DNA of 55,116 bases from Zelonia costaricensis (Eukaryota; Euglenozoa; Kinetoplastea; Trypanosomatida; Trypanosomatidae): NCBI GenBank assembly GCA_030849075.1, contig JASAOO010003401.1, forward strand, positions 1 through 55,116. The letters are read 5' to 3'. The notes beneath the pieces are model-generated. The model was not told the DNA's origin, did not search any database, and was given only the letters and a program-made list of their open reading frames with translations. Shown here one piece after another: positions 43,421 through 53,700 of this stretch (position 1 is the stretch's first letter; each line of letters starts with the position of its first letter). The position numbers and the translations under genes were made by a program.

Positions 43421-45386
43421 GGGCGGCGGGACGCGGGCAAGAAAGCGACTATGAGGTGGGAGAGAGAGGGGGGCAGGGGGGCAGGTGGTGGAGTGGGAGA
43501 CGCGCCGGCACTGAGTGTGTGTGTTTCTACGCTACGTCTCGACGCTGCCGAACCGCGCCCCCCTGTCGTTTCGTGCTGTTTGGCGATGGGAGTTTCTCTT
43601 TTTTTTCGCGTGTGTGTGTTTGTGTGTGTGTGTGTGTGTGCACGAGTGCTTTCGTTCCTTTGATGGTTCGCGCGCCCTCTTCCCTATTTTTTTCTCGGTT
43701 CGCCGAGGGAGGGAGGTGGGGGACTGTTTTCCGCCGACAGGCACCGCGTCTTCGGGTGCTGGCGTCGTCTCCGTGAGAAGAGCACGTGAAAGGGAAGGAA
43801 GGGAAAGAAAGAAAAGAAAAGCGAAGCGAAGGGAAGTGTTTGTGCGCGCGTTTGTGTGCGTGTGTGTGTGTTGTTTGCAGAATTACGGCGCGGAGCGAGT
43901 GGAAAATGGGAGCGAGGCGGAGGGGGGAGAGGGGGAGGAGTGGGGGGGGGGATGCACCGTGGAAGGGTACACGCGGCTGCAGGCGAAGCTACAACGACTC
44001 TGCCTACAGCACAGAGAGAGAAAGTGGGGGTGGTGGGAAAGCGGGCGTAGGTATATAGGTAGGCGAACGCGGATCTCGGTGACGAACAGGTCTGTGTCCG
44101 CGTTGGCGGTGTGGACGACGGCGATGCGATGGAGCCGTTTTGAGCCACAGCGGTGTAGGAGGAGCACGCCGGCGTCGCGGCAGGCAGAGAGACGGCAGGG
44201 AAGGGCGGCGACGTGTGGCGCGCAGAACGGCGTCGGCATTGAAAGGGCGAAAAAAGAAAAAAAACGAAGAGTGACAACGGAAGCGCAGCGGAAGGGATGG
44301 AGGTGGAAAGCAGAAGTCTCATGTGGAAGCGCGTAGAGCTGTGTCGGGGCGCGGACGGAGAAGGTGCGCCGCCAACCAGCCAAACGCAAGAGCGGCCACC
44401 GCTTTCTCACGAGACGGCACTCAGGGAAGTCCGCAGTGGAAGCCTGCAGGGGAGCAACGCGGCGCTCTGTGCACCAGGTGCACACACACACAGACACCGC
44501 GCGCGGGTTCTCGTCCTCTGTCTATTCGTTTCCTTCCCGCATCACCACCGTGTTGGAAGGGGCCGCCGCGTTGCGCGAAAAGGGAAAACAAACCGCAAAA
44601 GAAGATGGCCATCTTCTTCGCCTTTTTTTCTCGTGTGTGTGTCGCATGGAAGATGAGATTGGTTGTTGCCTTTGGGTTATACTGTGTTGCATCGTCAACA
44701 CCTCGCCGCACGCCCCTCCATCTGTCGTTCTCTTGTTTCGTTCTTCCACCGCTCGACTGAAGCGCCCCACCCGACGCCTCTGGCGCCCCCCATCCACCCA
44801 CACATAAACGCACGCACTCGCCAAAGCGGCGAGCGTGCGTGTACAGTGCAGTGCAGGGCAGCATCAGCAGCGGCCGATGATGCCCGTGGGTGTGAAGGGC
44901 AGAACGCAGACAGGGTCAGCGGGGTACGACAGCAATGCCGAGGGGTGGGGGAACGTGAGTGCCAAAACAAAAAAAAAAACAAGAAAACGGGAAGAGGGAG
45001 CGCTGAGACGAGGCTGTGCGACGCGGGAGAAGTTCCTTTCCTTTGAAACGAGGTTTCCTACTAACTGCGCCGACCGATACGAAGGGGTGGGGGAGAACGA
45101 GGGGGGCGGGGGAGGGGGGGGCGGGGGGCGGAGCGGCACCCACACTACACACCGCACGACGGCCAGCAAAAAAAAAAAAGATGACGAGGCGACGCACGGC
45201 GCTGTTGATGGACGGGAAAAGGGTATCAGAGATGAAGAGGCCCTCTATGGGGTGGCAGAAGCCACCGCATACAAGCACGCTTGTGTTTGCGTGAGCGTGT
45301 GTGCGCGCTTGCGTCGTCATCTCTTCGCATCGCCGCTTGCCCTGCTGTATCATCTCTTCTTTTTTTTTTTTGGTGGTGCTGTTGCT

Positions 45387-46193
45387 TTACTTGGCCGGGA
45401 CAGCGTTGCGCGGGCTCTGCTTCGCGGCGGCCTCGATCTTGGAGGCCTCGGCCTTCATGCCGAGCGCCTTGAGCTCCTCGGCGAGTGCCGCGGCGACGGA
45501 CTTGTAGCTGTGGCCGCCGTGGATCTTGTTGCCGGCGTCCGTGTAGTACGTCGTGTGGACGCCGCCGACGATGCCGGCAAAGGCGTACTGCACGTTCTCG
45601 CACACCGGGTCGTCGTTCACGACGACGACGCTCATCTTCTCCGGGAACATGATCAGGTCGTTGGCCGCCGTCGCCGTGCTGATGGTCTCCACAGAGAGGC
45701 CTGCCGCCTCGATGGTCTTGCCGCACGTCTCACGGAAGAGACTGTTCAGGCGCTCGTACTTCGAGGCCGGCTTAGTGACCAGCGTCACACGCGACGCCTT
45801 CAGCGCCTTGGCCTTCTCGACCGCCAGCTTCGCCGCCTTGGTGTAGTTCTCCACGGCCTTGGCCGTCTCCGCCTCGCACGCGATGCCGGAGGCGGGGTAG
45901 ACATCGATGATGTCGCGCACCTGCATCGCGTCCGGCGCACCACGCGGCAGAATCGCGCGGATGACGGTCGTCTTGACGCCCGCGTACGGCCCACTCGCCG
46001 CACTCGGCGGCTCGGCGACGCACGCGTACACGCCGCGGGGGGCCTGCGTGCCAATCACAACGGCGTTGGAGGCAGCCGACGCGGCCTGCGCGGCCTTGAC
46101 AGCGCCGCCCGTGGCGGAGGCCAGCATCGCCGACGCCGCCTGCACCAGCGCGGCGGGTGCACCAGACGCTACGACGGAGATCGACTTGGACAT
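45387..46193 (-). CDS. Divergent isocitrate/isopropylmalate dehydrogenase-like protein, probably not catalytic
   Basis: 268 residues from the ATG at 46193 (MSKSISVVASG) to the stop at 45387. Its order of segments matches the isocitrate/isopropylmalate dehydrogenase fold. ISVVASGAPAALVQAA stands where the family has the first strand and GDGIGPE loop. RVTLVTKPASKYERLNSLF matches the helix after the catalytic-lysine strand, with Lys141 kept. VVVVNDDPVCENVQYAFAGI matches the metal-binding strand and helix, and a helix near the end matches ALAEELKALGM. The metal-ligand aspartates expected around 197-201 are replaced (PVCENV), the GDGIGPE loop is changed to SGAPAAL, and the usual nucleotide-binding loop is not seen. 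At 268 residues it is shorter than the usual 340 or so. A structural or subunit role is more likely than dehydrogenase activity; that is inference. The frame runs further upstream only through non-ATG codons. Confidence 0.6.
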   Translation of the reverse strand: MSKSISVVASGAPAALVQAASAMLASATGGAVKAAQAASAASNAVVIGTQAPRGVYACVAEPPSAASGPYAGVKTTVIRAILPRGAPDAMQVRDIIDVYPASGIACEAETAKAVENYTKAAKLAVEKAKALKASRVTLVTKPASKYERLNSLFRETCGKTIEAAGLSVETISTATAANDLIMFPEKMSVVVVNDDPVCENVQYAFAGIVGGVHTTYYTDAGNKIHGGHSYKSVAAALAEELKALGMKAEASKIEAAAKQSPRNAVPAK

Positions 46194-46195
46194 GG

Positions 46196-46255
46196 CGCTA
46201 CTCGGTGTCTGTGTGGGTCGGTTGAGGGCAGGGGACAAGGGACGGAGGGGGGGGC
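46196..46255 (-). promoter_or_regulatory. Candidate trans-splice acceptor for the dehydrogenase-like gene
   Basis: The sense strand has a C/T-rich tract (plus 46217-46255) followed by CCCACACAG; the AG is at 46209-46210. Further AGs at 46201-46202 and 46198-46199 lie just before the ATG at 46193. This gives a very short 5' UTR and supports that start. Confidence 0.4.
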
Positions 46256-46916
46256 GTGTGAAGGGCGGTGTGAGAGATGCCGCGGGATGAAGACGGGGTC
46301 TGAATCAACGATGCACTGCTCGACGCAGCTCGTGACGCGTGTCGTGTGGGTGTGTGGGTGCGTGCGCGTTGGTGCGGCGCGGTATGCCGGTGCGCCCAAG
46401 GACGCGCGGAGTGGGGGGAGGAGGGAGGGAGGGAGGGAGGGAAGGGGGGGGACGACGCGGGCAGAGAAGGAGTATGGCGAAGTGGAAGGTCGTGGACCAT
46501 CAGTGAAAGGCAAGCTGCTCGGGATCACAAGACGCCAGGCTGCGCGACGCCCCTACACGGCAGAGCTTGTCCGCTGCGCAGTGCCACATGCCGTGCGTGT
46601 GCGGGTAACGCCGCCGAGGACGCCGTCACTGTGCCTACGTAGTTGCCGCATCGCGCTTCTCCGTCTTTTTTTTGGGGGGTGTTGTTGTTGACTGGATAGG
46701 CCTCAGAGAGAGGATCGCTTTTCCTTTGCCTTTTCGTACGTTTTTCTTCTCGGCGCTCTTCGAATGAGGAGCGCGTGACGAAGTCGCTGACCCCGGTGCC
46801 CTCCGCGGTGCCTCGCTTGAGGGGGGGGGAGGGTGGGGGGTGCAGACGTCAGCGGTACGGCTTCGACTCCGCGTACGAGCTCCGCAAGCCGGGAAGGTAA
46901 AGACACACGCATACAA

Positions 46917-46941
46917 ACACACACACACACACACACACACA
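46917..46941. repeat. (AC)n microsatellite
   Basis: About 12 AC units. Confidence 0.9.
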
Positions 46942-47508
46942 TGCAGACACGCGTACATGGGGCTGATGGCCAAACCAAAAAAAAAAAGGAAGAAAGAGCA
47001 AAGGCCAAAAAACGGGAAAGGAAATCGACGGCGGCTACACCGGTAACTCCCGCCCTCATCTCCTGTGCGTTTCTCCGCACACGCCGGGCGAGCGCGGGGA
47101 GGGTGGTGGGGGTGGGGCGGCTGGGGTCGTGCGTGTATAGGAAGGCACGCCGCACAGCGCAGGGGTCGGAGATCGAGGGGACAGGGAGGGAGAAAGGGAG
47201 AAACAGTGAGGGTGCGGGTGGGGGTAGGGGGGAGCTCCTTGGTGGGAGGGAAGGGACTGAGACGCGGCGCGCAATGGAAGGCGGAACGGGGGAAGGAGGA
47301 GGGGGGGCGCGACGTACTTTCGCGCCCCCCCCCGTGCGCGCGGAGGGAGGGGAGGCGGAGAGGGTACGATGTGGAAGAGGAAGGCGAAGGCACAGCAAAA
47401 GAGAAAAACACTCGAGAAAGAACGGGGAAGGAAGGGGGACGGTCGAGAAGGGAGCCGGCGGTGGTCGACCGGAGCTGCACGCAACGTGCACAGAGAGAGA
47501 GAGACATT

Positions 47509-47521
47509 CACACACACACAT

Positions 47522-47541
<20 letters not shown>
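47509..47541. repeat. (CA)n microsatellite with interruption
   Basis: About 15 CA units with a single TA interruption. Confidence 0.88.
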
Positions 47542-47553
<12 letters not shown>

Positions 47554-47752
47554 ACGCATAAACAGGAAAACACAGACGGTAACACATATGAGGCCCCTTC
47601 ATCCAGTTTCGCTTCAAGGAAAGGGGAGCGGGATGAACAGACGTAAATATGGACGACAAAAAAAAAGGGGCCAGGCGGCTCGCACCACAGCTCAGCCACG
47701 GGGAGTTGCCACACACCCTCTCCCCCTCCCCCCCCCTCCTTCTCCTTTTTCC

Positions 47753-50700
47753 TCACGTGAAGCCAGCGCAGATGGGCGACGTCACGCGGCTGCAGGGCAG
47801 GGCGCCGAGGGAGCGCTTCCACAGCTCCTCGAACTCATACCCGTCCCACAGCTCCAGCAGCGAGAAGACGGTCGGGCAGAGCAGCAGCGTGTAGGACGGG
47901 AAGGCGATGCCAGAGGCCTTCTTCAGCAGGCCGGCGAAAAGCACGGCTCCGTCACACAGCACACAGTTGAACTGCATCTCGTAATATGTGATGAGCGAGG
48001 ACACCTGGTAGACATTCACGATGCCGGCGAAATCGTTGTTGCGGCGGATCACAAAGTCGTTCTCGTACATGGAGAGCGGGCACACATCCGGCGCCGTCGC
48101 CGCCGTGCCCGCGGAGGGCCACGGCCCGGCCGTCACGGCCGCCGCTGCGGCCGCCGTCGGGGCATCGTTCAGGTCAGCCAGCACCGCCCCCGCCAGTCCG
48201 GCGTGGAGGAGGTGCTGGGCGTCGTGCCGCGTCCCGCGGGTGCGCCGCACGTCGAAGGCGGGGGGGCGGAGACCGCCGCGCGCGCCGGGGGCCAGCGGGG
48301 CCTGGAGGCACTCGGATGCGAAGGCCAACACCGGTGCCGGGGCATCACGCATCGAGTCGGACACCGCCGCGGCGCTCCCACGGCCGCGGCTCGCGAGTGA
48401 GGGACTGGACGGTGAGCGGGCCTCCTGCGACACGACCAGGAAGGGAATGGGAGGGCCGGAGATGCTCACGGCCTCGCCGGCGGATGGGTTCTCGGTCTTG
48501 AAAGACGGCTGCGGTCCCGCCAGCCGCGACGATACCTGCCGCTGCAGCGCCGAGCCCAGGTGCGGGTTCGGTGATGTGGACGCGCCACCGGCGCCGGCGC
48601 TGACTAGGATGCTGGTGGTCAGGGGGCTGCTCAGCTCCGACGGCGCGAAGGGGCTGACCGTGTGCCACAGCTCCGTCCCTTGCGCCGCGCCCCCCGTCAC
48701 ATCCGCCGCGCTGCCGCCAACTCCCTGCAGGGACTCCCGGTCCTCCTCCACACCACCCCCGCCCCGCCCCGGCCGCTCCTCCGCCGTCATGGGCGAGCGC
48801 ACGTGGTGCACCGGGCAGCTCAACTCGCTGATCACAGCCGCGAACGTCGGGGGCTGCACGCGGGATCGTTTGACGGAGGCCGTGGCCGCGCCGCCATCTC
48901 CGGCACTCACGGCACCACCCGCCACTCCACCGCTGCTGCCGCTCTCCCTCGACGGTGCGGAGGCGGCGCCGTGGCCGGAGGCGGCTATCGAGTTCACGTC
49001 CGGCTGCGTGCTCGCCATCGCCGCGGCGCCGCTGCTGCTCGTGCTGCTGCGACGGCGATGGCGGCTCGCCGCGACGGGCTGCAGCCCACGGGAGTCGGGT
49101 GTCGTGGCCGCAGACGTCGAGGCCGCCGGCGGCGGCGGTGGTGGCGGTGGCAGTGGCGATGCCGCAGGGACGGCGGTGGAGTGGGTGCCCGGCGCCGGGG
49201 CTCCTGCTGAGGTGCTGTCCGGGAGGGCGACCACGTTGAAGGAGCCGGGCGCGCGTTGGTAGTCAGGGAAGCTCGCCGTCGACGTCGCCGCCGCCAACCC
49301 CCCACCGCCCGCGTCCACCCGCGCCGTACTCCCGCCCACGCCCGCGCTGCTGTTGCCGCCCTCACCGACGTTGCCGCCACTCCCAGTGCCCGGTGCCGAC
49401 GAGGCGGCGGCCGCTGCCACGGCGACCGCTGCGGCGGCGGCCGTGGCAACCGCATTGCCGGCTGTGGCGGCGGCGAGGATCGAGGCGGCGCTCAGGCCGT
49501 TCATCCCACCTCCGCCGCCCGCCGAGCTGAGCGACAGGTTCTCGCTCTTGCGCGGTCCGGCAGGCGTGCCGGCCACCAAGCTGCCCGCGCTCTGCGTCGC
49601 GCTGGTGCCCGGTACGAGTACGCTGACGCTCGTATTGTTCGTGTTCACGTTGCTCACCGAGGCGCTGTTGAGCGAGATGAGGGCACCAACGTTGGACTTC
49701 ATGCGACGACCCGCCGCCGGGCCGTGGAAGGAGGGGGCGCCACCGCTGAGCCCGACCGTCGACGTGGCCCCGTCGAGCCGGCTGGACGACACACACTCCG
49801 GGAGCTGCGCGGAGTTGGACGGGGCGCTGGCAGCGCCGCGGCTGTTGCTCCGCTCGAGCCTGCCGCTGCGTCGCTCCGACATGGACGTAGCGACGGTGCT
49901 GCCCACAGCGGAGAGACCGCGTGAGGGGCCGGCGCGGCTGCGCAGCCCGTGCAGCACCTCCAGCAGCCCCAGCTCCGTGAAGGTGGTGAAGAGCTCGACG
50001 GACGGGTTCGCGAGGGCGTCCGGCGGCTGCTCCACATTCGCGCCCACCTCCCGCAGGACGCGGTTGATAATCGCGAGCTTCTCCATCGTGTTGCGCACCG
50101 CCTCGTCCTTCGGACTGCGCCGCGGCGGCGGCATCGCGGACGACTCCTGCCGGTTCTCCGGCGCCGCCAACACCGTGATGGACTTGTTCGTCCACGCGAT
50201 GAGGCGACCGATGCCGATGGCGTGGGTGGAGAAGTCAAGCAGCACGCTGCCATCGCGCATGTGCCGCAGCGAGTAGGTCAAGTCTTGATTGGCGCACGTG
50301 GCGGCCTCTGCCACGCTGAACATCCACCACTCATCGCGGTAGCCCTCCGTCGGCGGCGGCGCTGTCGAGGCGAAGATGGCGTTGCTATCGCCGCCGTACG
50401 CCATCGGTGAAGTCGACGCGTCGGGGGGCACGGGTGGGTCAAACGGCATGCGCATCGTCTCCGTCCACAGGTCCCCGTTCACGGGCGAGTACACCGGCAG
50501 GTGCACACTGGCCAGCGAGAAGGACACGCCGCGGGCCTTCCACAGCCCCATCAGCTCGTGGGTCATGCGCTTGTTGAAGAAGTAGCTGTTCTCGGGCCCA
50601 CCCGCCGGCAAGTACTCCTTGTGGATCTTCACCCCGTTGAAGTCCGCGAAGCGCGCGAGAATCATGTCTAGCCGCAGCATGTCCAGCGGGTGCCCGCACA

Positions 50701-53700
50701 GCACGGCGGAGCGGCTGCTGATCACGCGGCTCACCTCAATCACCGAGTGTGGCTGGTACGGCATCGAGCGCGGCGGCGCCGGCGGCGAGGCGGCGGCGGA
50801 GCCGTGCCCACTCGACGAGGTCGGCGAGTACAGCCGCGACCCGCCGTAGCGCCGCATCGGAAGCGGCGGCGGCGGCGCGCTGCCAATGCTGACGGTCGTC
50901 TCGTTGCTGTTCAGCCCGTAGCCGTGACCGCCGCCACCGCCGCCCCCTCCTCCTCCGTCCAAGGCCGGCTCGGCGTCTCTGCAAGTGTCCCGCATTGAGG
51001 CGAACACATCGTAGCCCTCGTTGACACGTGTCACGAGCCGCCGCAGAGTGTTGATGGGGATGTTGACCACCAGCAGCGTGAAGCCGCCGTTTGCCGTGAG
51101 CCGCGTCTCGGCCTCAAAGAACTGGTGCCGCTTGCGCATCAGCACGCCCGTGTAGAAGGCGGCGCGGTACATGCACGCGGTGGACTGGATGAGGTCCTCC
51201 TCGCCCTGCGCCATCGACACGGCGAGGGCGGCAAAGAGGCCCTTGCCGGAGCATACGATGCCGCCCCCGCTCAGCGCCGCCACAAGCGCGTCGAAGCCGT
51301 GCTCGCGAGCCGTCACGTAGTAGCAGCACGTGAGGTACAGCATGTGCAGCGGCCACGAGTTGACAGCGTCGCTGAAGAACTCCACACCAACCTTCACCAG
51401 CTCGGCGGGCTGCCGGAGGAGGTGCATCAGGATGCGGTGCCATCGCAGGAACTCGCGATCCGCTCGTGACGGGGCGGTGGACGTGACGGCGGTGGTCGAC
51501 GGCAGCCCTGCCGGCAGTGGCAGCGAGGCCTGCGGCGGCGTCTGCATGCGCGCTGCCGCGGCGGTGCCGCCGAGCAGCGACGACGGCGCCGCACACGAGT
51601 TGCGGTGCAGCTGCAGCGTGAGGCGAGACAAGAAGTCGTCGAGGACGTCGGCGTGCTCGCGGCAGAGCTGCACCAGCTCGGAGAACCGCGAGAGCCGCTC
51701 GAGGGCGCCGAACAGCGCAAAGGTCGGTGGCACTGGTGGCGGCGACGGCGGCGGCGGCGGGGGTGGGGGCGGGGGCGAGTAGTTCGCGCTCATCGTGTCC
51801 ACGACGATCGGTGGCGGCGGCGAGGAGAAGGACGCCGCGCTGGGGCCTGTGACGGTCGATGACGCGAGCACCGCGTTGCCGGGCAGGCGCTGGGGCGGCG
51901 ACGCGGTGCGGTTGCCGCTGGACACGTTAGGACGCTGCGGCGCCGGCGCCGCGCCGTCGCGCGCTGTGTGCACCGAGACACCAGAGAGAAAGCGGCGCAG
52001 CGAGGAGACAACGGTGGCGCCGTCGCGCTGCATATTCGGGGCCCCGGCGTACACGAGCACGGCGGCTCGCCGCACGCCTGCCCCCGCCTCCCCTCCCACC
52101 ACGGACCCCTCCTCCTCGTCCCCGCCGCCCCCTCCGACGCCCCTCGCGTCTGTGATGGAGCGATGCTGGCGGTGGTGCAGGGAGTTCACGCGGCGTACGG
52201 CCCGCTGCTGCATCAGCTGCGCCGACGTAGCTGTGTGGTGGCGGTGCACGCCCGAGGCCGTACCGAGGTACCGCGCCGCACCGGCGCCGGTCTGGCCCGA
52301 GAAGCTGGTGATGGGCGTGCTCGCCGCGGCAGAGATGCCGGCTGAGTCGAGGTTGTAGACGCCCATGTCGCCGCTCTTGCTCGCGTCGCTGACGCTGCGG
52401 TTGGCCGCGTCGTTGGCTGGCGTGAGGACGCCACGGGCGGTCGTGCGGTGGCCCGGCGAGGACGACGAGGACGACGGGCGCTCCGTCACCGCAACCGCCG
52501 GTGCCGTCGCCGTCCCGCCGGCCGACGAGGGCATCACCGCCGTGGTCGCCACGCCCGTCGTGTTCGAGCTGGAGCCCTGCGGGCGGGTGCCAGAGGCGCC
52601 GCGGCCCGTAAGCGGCGCGGCCGACGACGCATGCTGCCCGGTGCTGCCGGCCCCACCGCGCCGTCCCTCCCCGCGTGGCAGCGACGCGGATGGACTCGTG
52701 GGGCGGGGGGCGCCTCTGGCCGCGGACTGCCATCGCTGTGCCCCGGCCAAGACGGCGGAGATGGGGTTTGCCTTGTACGCCCGCGCCGCTTCGGCCTCAG
52801 CCGTCGTCGCAGCACTGGTGTCGCGGCTGTCCGCGCGGCGTTGAGGGTCCCAGGCGCCATCCGAGCTCGGCGCACCGGCATTCGAGGTGGGCAGGCCGCT
52901 CGCAGCGGCGGCCGCCGCCCCAGCGCCCGCCCCAGTGGCAGTCCCAGAGGCCGGTGCGCCGTCCTCGGCGCCGACGAGGCGCAAGCCGCGGGGCACCGCC
53001 GGGAGGGTCCACGGCATGGCCCCCAACGGCAGCGGCGATGAGCTCTGCAGCCCGTTCTCGCGCAGGCTCTGGCTTTCCGCCAGATCCTCCGTGAGGGGGG
53101 ACTGCAGCAGCCCGCTGACAACGCGCACCACGTGGCCGTCGCCCACCTCGGCCCGCACGCATCGCACGACCCCCTTGCCGCCATGCGTGCGAAGGCCGAC
53201 GGCAACGGCGCTGTTGCTACTGCTGCTGCCGACTTGGCTAAGCGTTGCGTGCATCGCCGAGTAGGTGGCCGCTGCTTGCTGATACTGCTGTCGCGGCGGT
53301 GAGCCAGGGCTGGCGGTTAGTGGGGGCGTGGGCGGGTAGTTCAGGTAGTCGTGTGGCGTCTGCGAAATGGACCGCTGCGAGACCCGCGCATCCGCGGCAC
53401 TCGCGGTCGCTGCCACAGCGCCAGCAGCCCCTGCCCCGCGCCCAACCTGCGCAGTTGCCGTTGACTCCAGCACGTTGCCAAGCACGCGGAGGGGCGCCGC
53501 GCCACCGCCGGCGGCGACCGACGCCGGCGGCGGCACCAGCAACTCACAGTAGCTCATCACGTTGGTGTTGAGATACACGTGCGAGTCGAGGTTGCGGCCC
53601 ACGCCGTTGCCCACCCGGCGACTGCGCGTTCGGAATGGTGCGGCGCTGGAAGGGTTGCCCATGGACGCGTCCGCGGCGAAGGCTGAGGAGGGTCGTGCGG

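Larger units (their letters stand above)
37500..45386. other. Long spacer (7.9 kb) between the dehydrogenase-like gene and the RRM-protein gene
   Basis: No supportable gene on either strand. It contains GT runs (38135-38161, 39186-39210, 39281-39304, near 43620), CA runs (near 40612-40627 and 40935-40955) and an AAAC tetranucleotide run (40093-40117). Purine-rich stretches with G homopolymers and the 325-bp tandem duplication at 42771-43420 are also present. Open frames such as 40071-41582 on the plus strand consist of Lys/Arg/Glu/Gly-rich translations of purine tracts. Confidence 0.6.
46194..47752. other. Intergenic spacer between the 2314-residue protein gene and the dehydrogenase-like gene
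   Basis: A purine-rich plus strand with G runs (46420-46450, 46819-46830), an A run near 46977, and CA arrays at 46917-46941 and 47509-47541. No gene is seen. It should contain the 3' UTR of the upstream gene. Confidence 0.6.

Noticed and set aside
45387..46193. First impression of an electron transfer flavoprotein alpha subunit
   Set aside because: No ETF FAD-binding motif is seen. The segment order and the KPASKYERLNSLF and NDDPVCENV regions fit the isocitrate/isopropylmalate dehydrogenase fold better.
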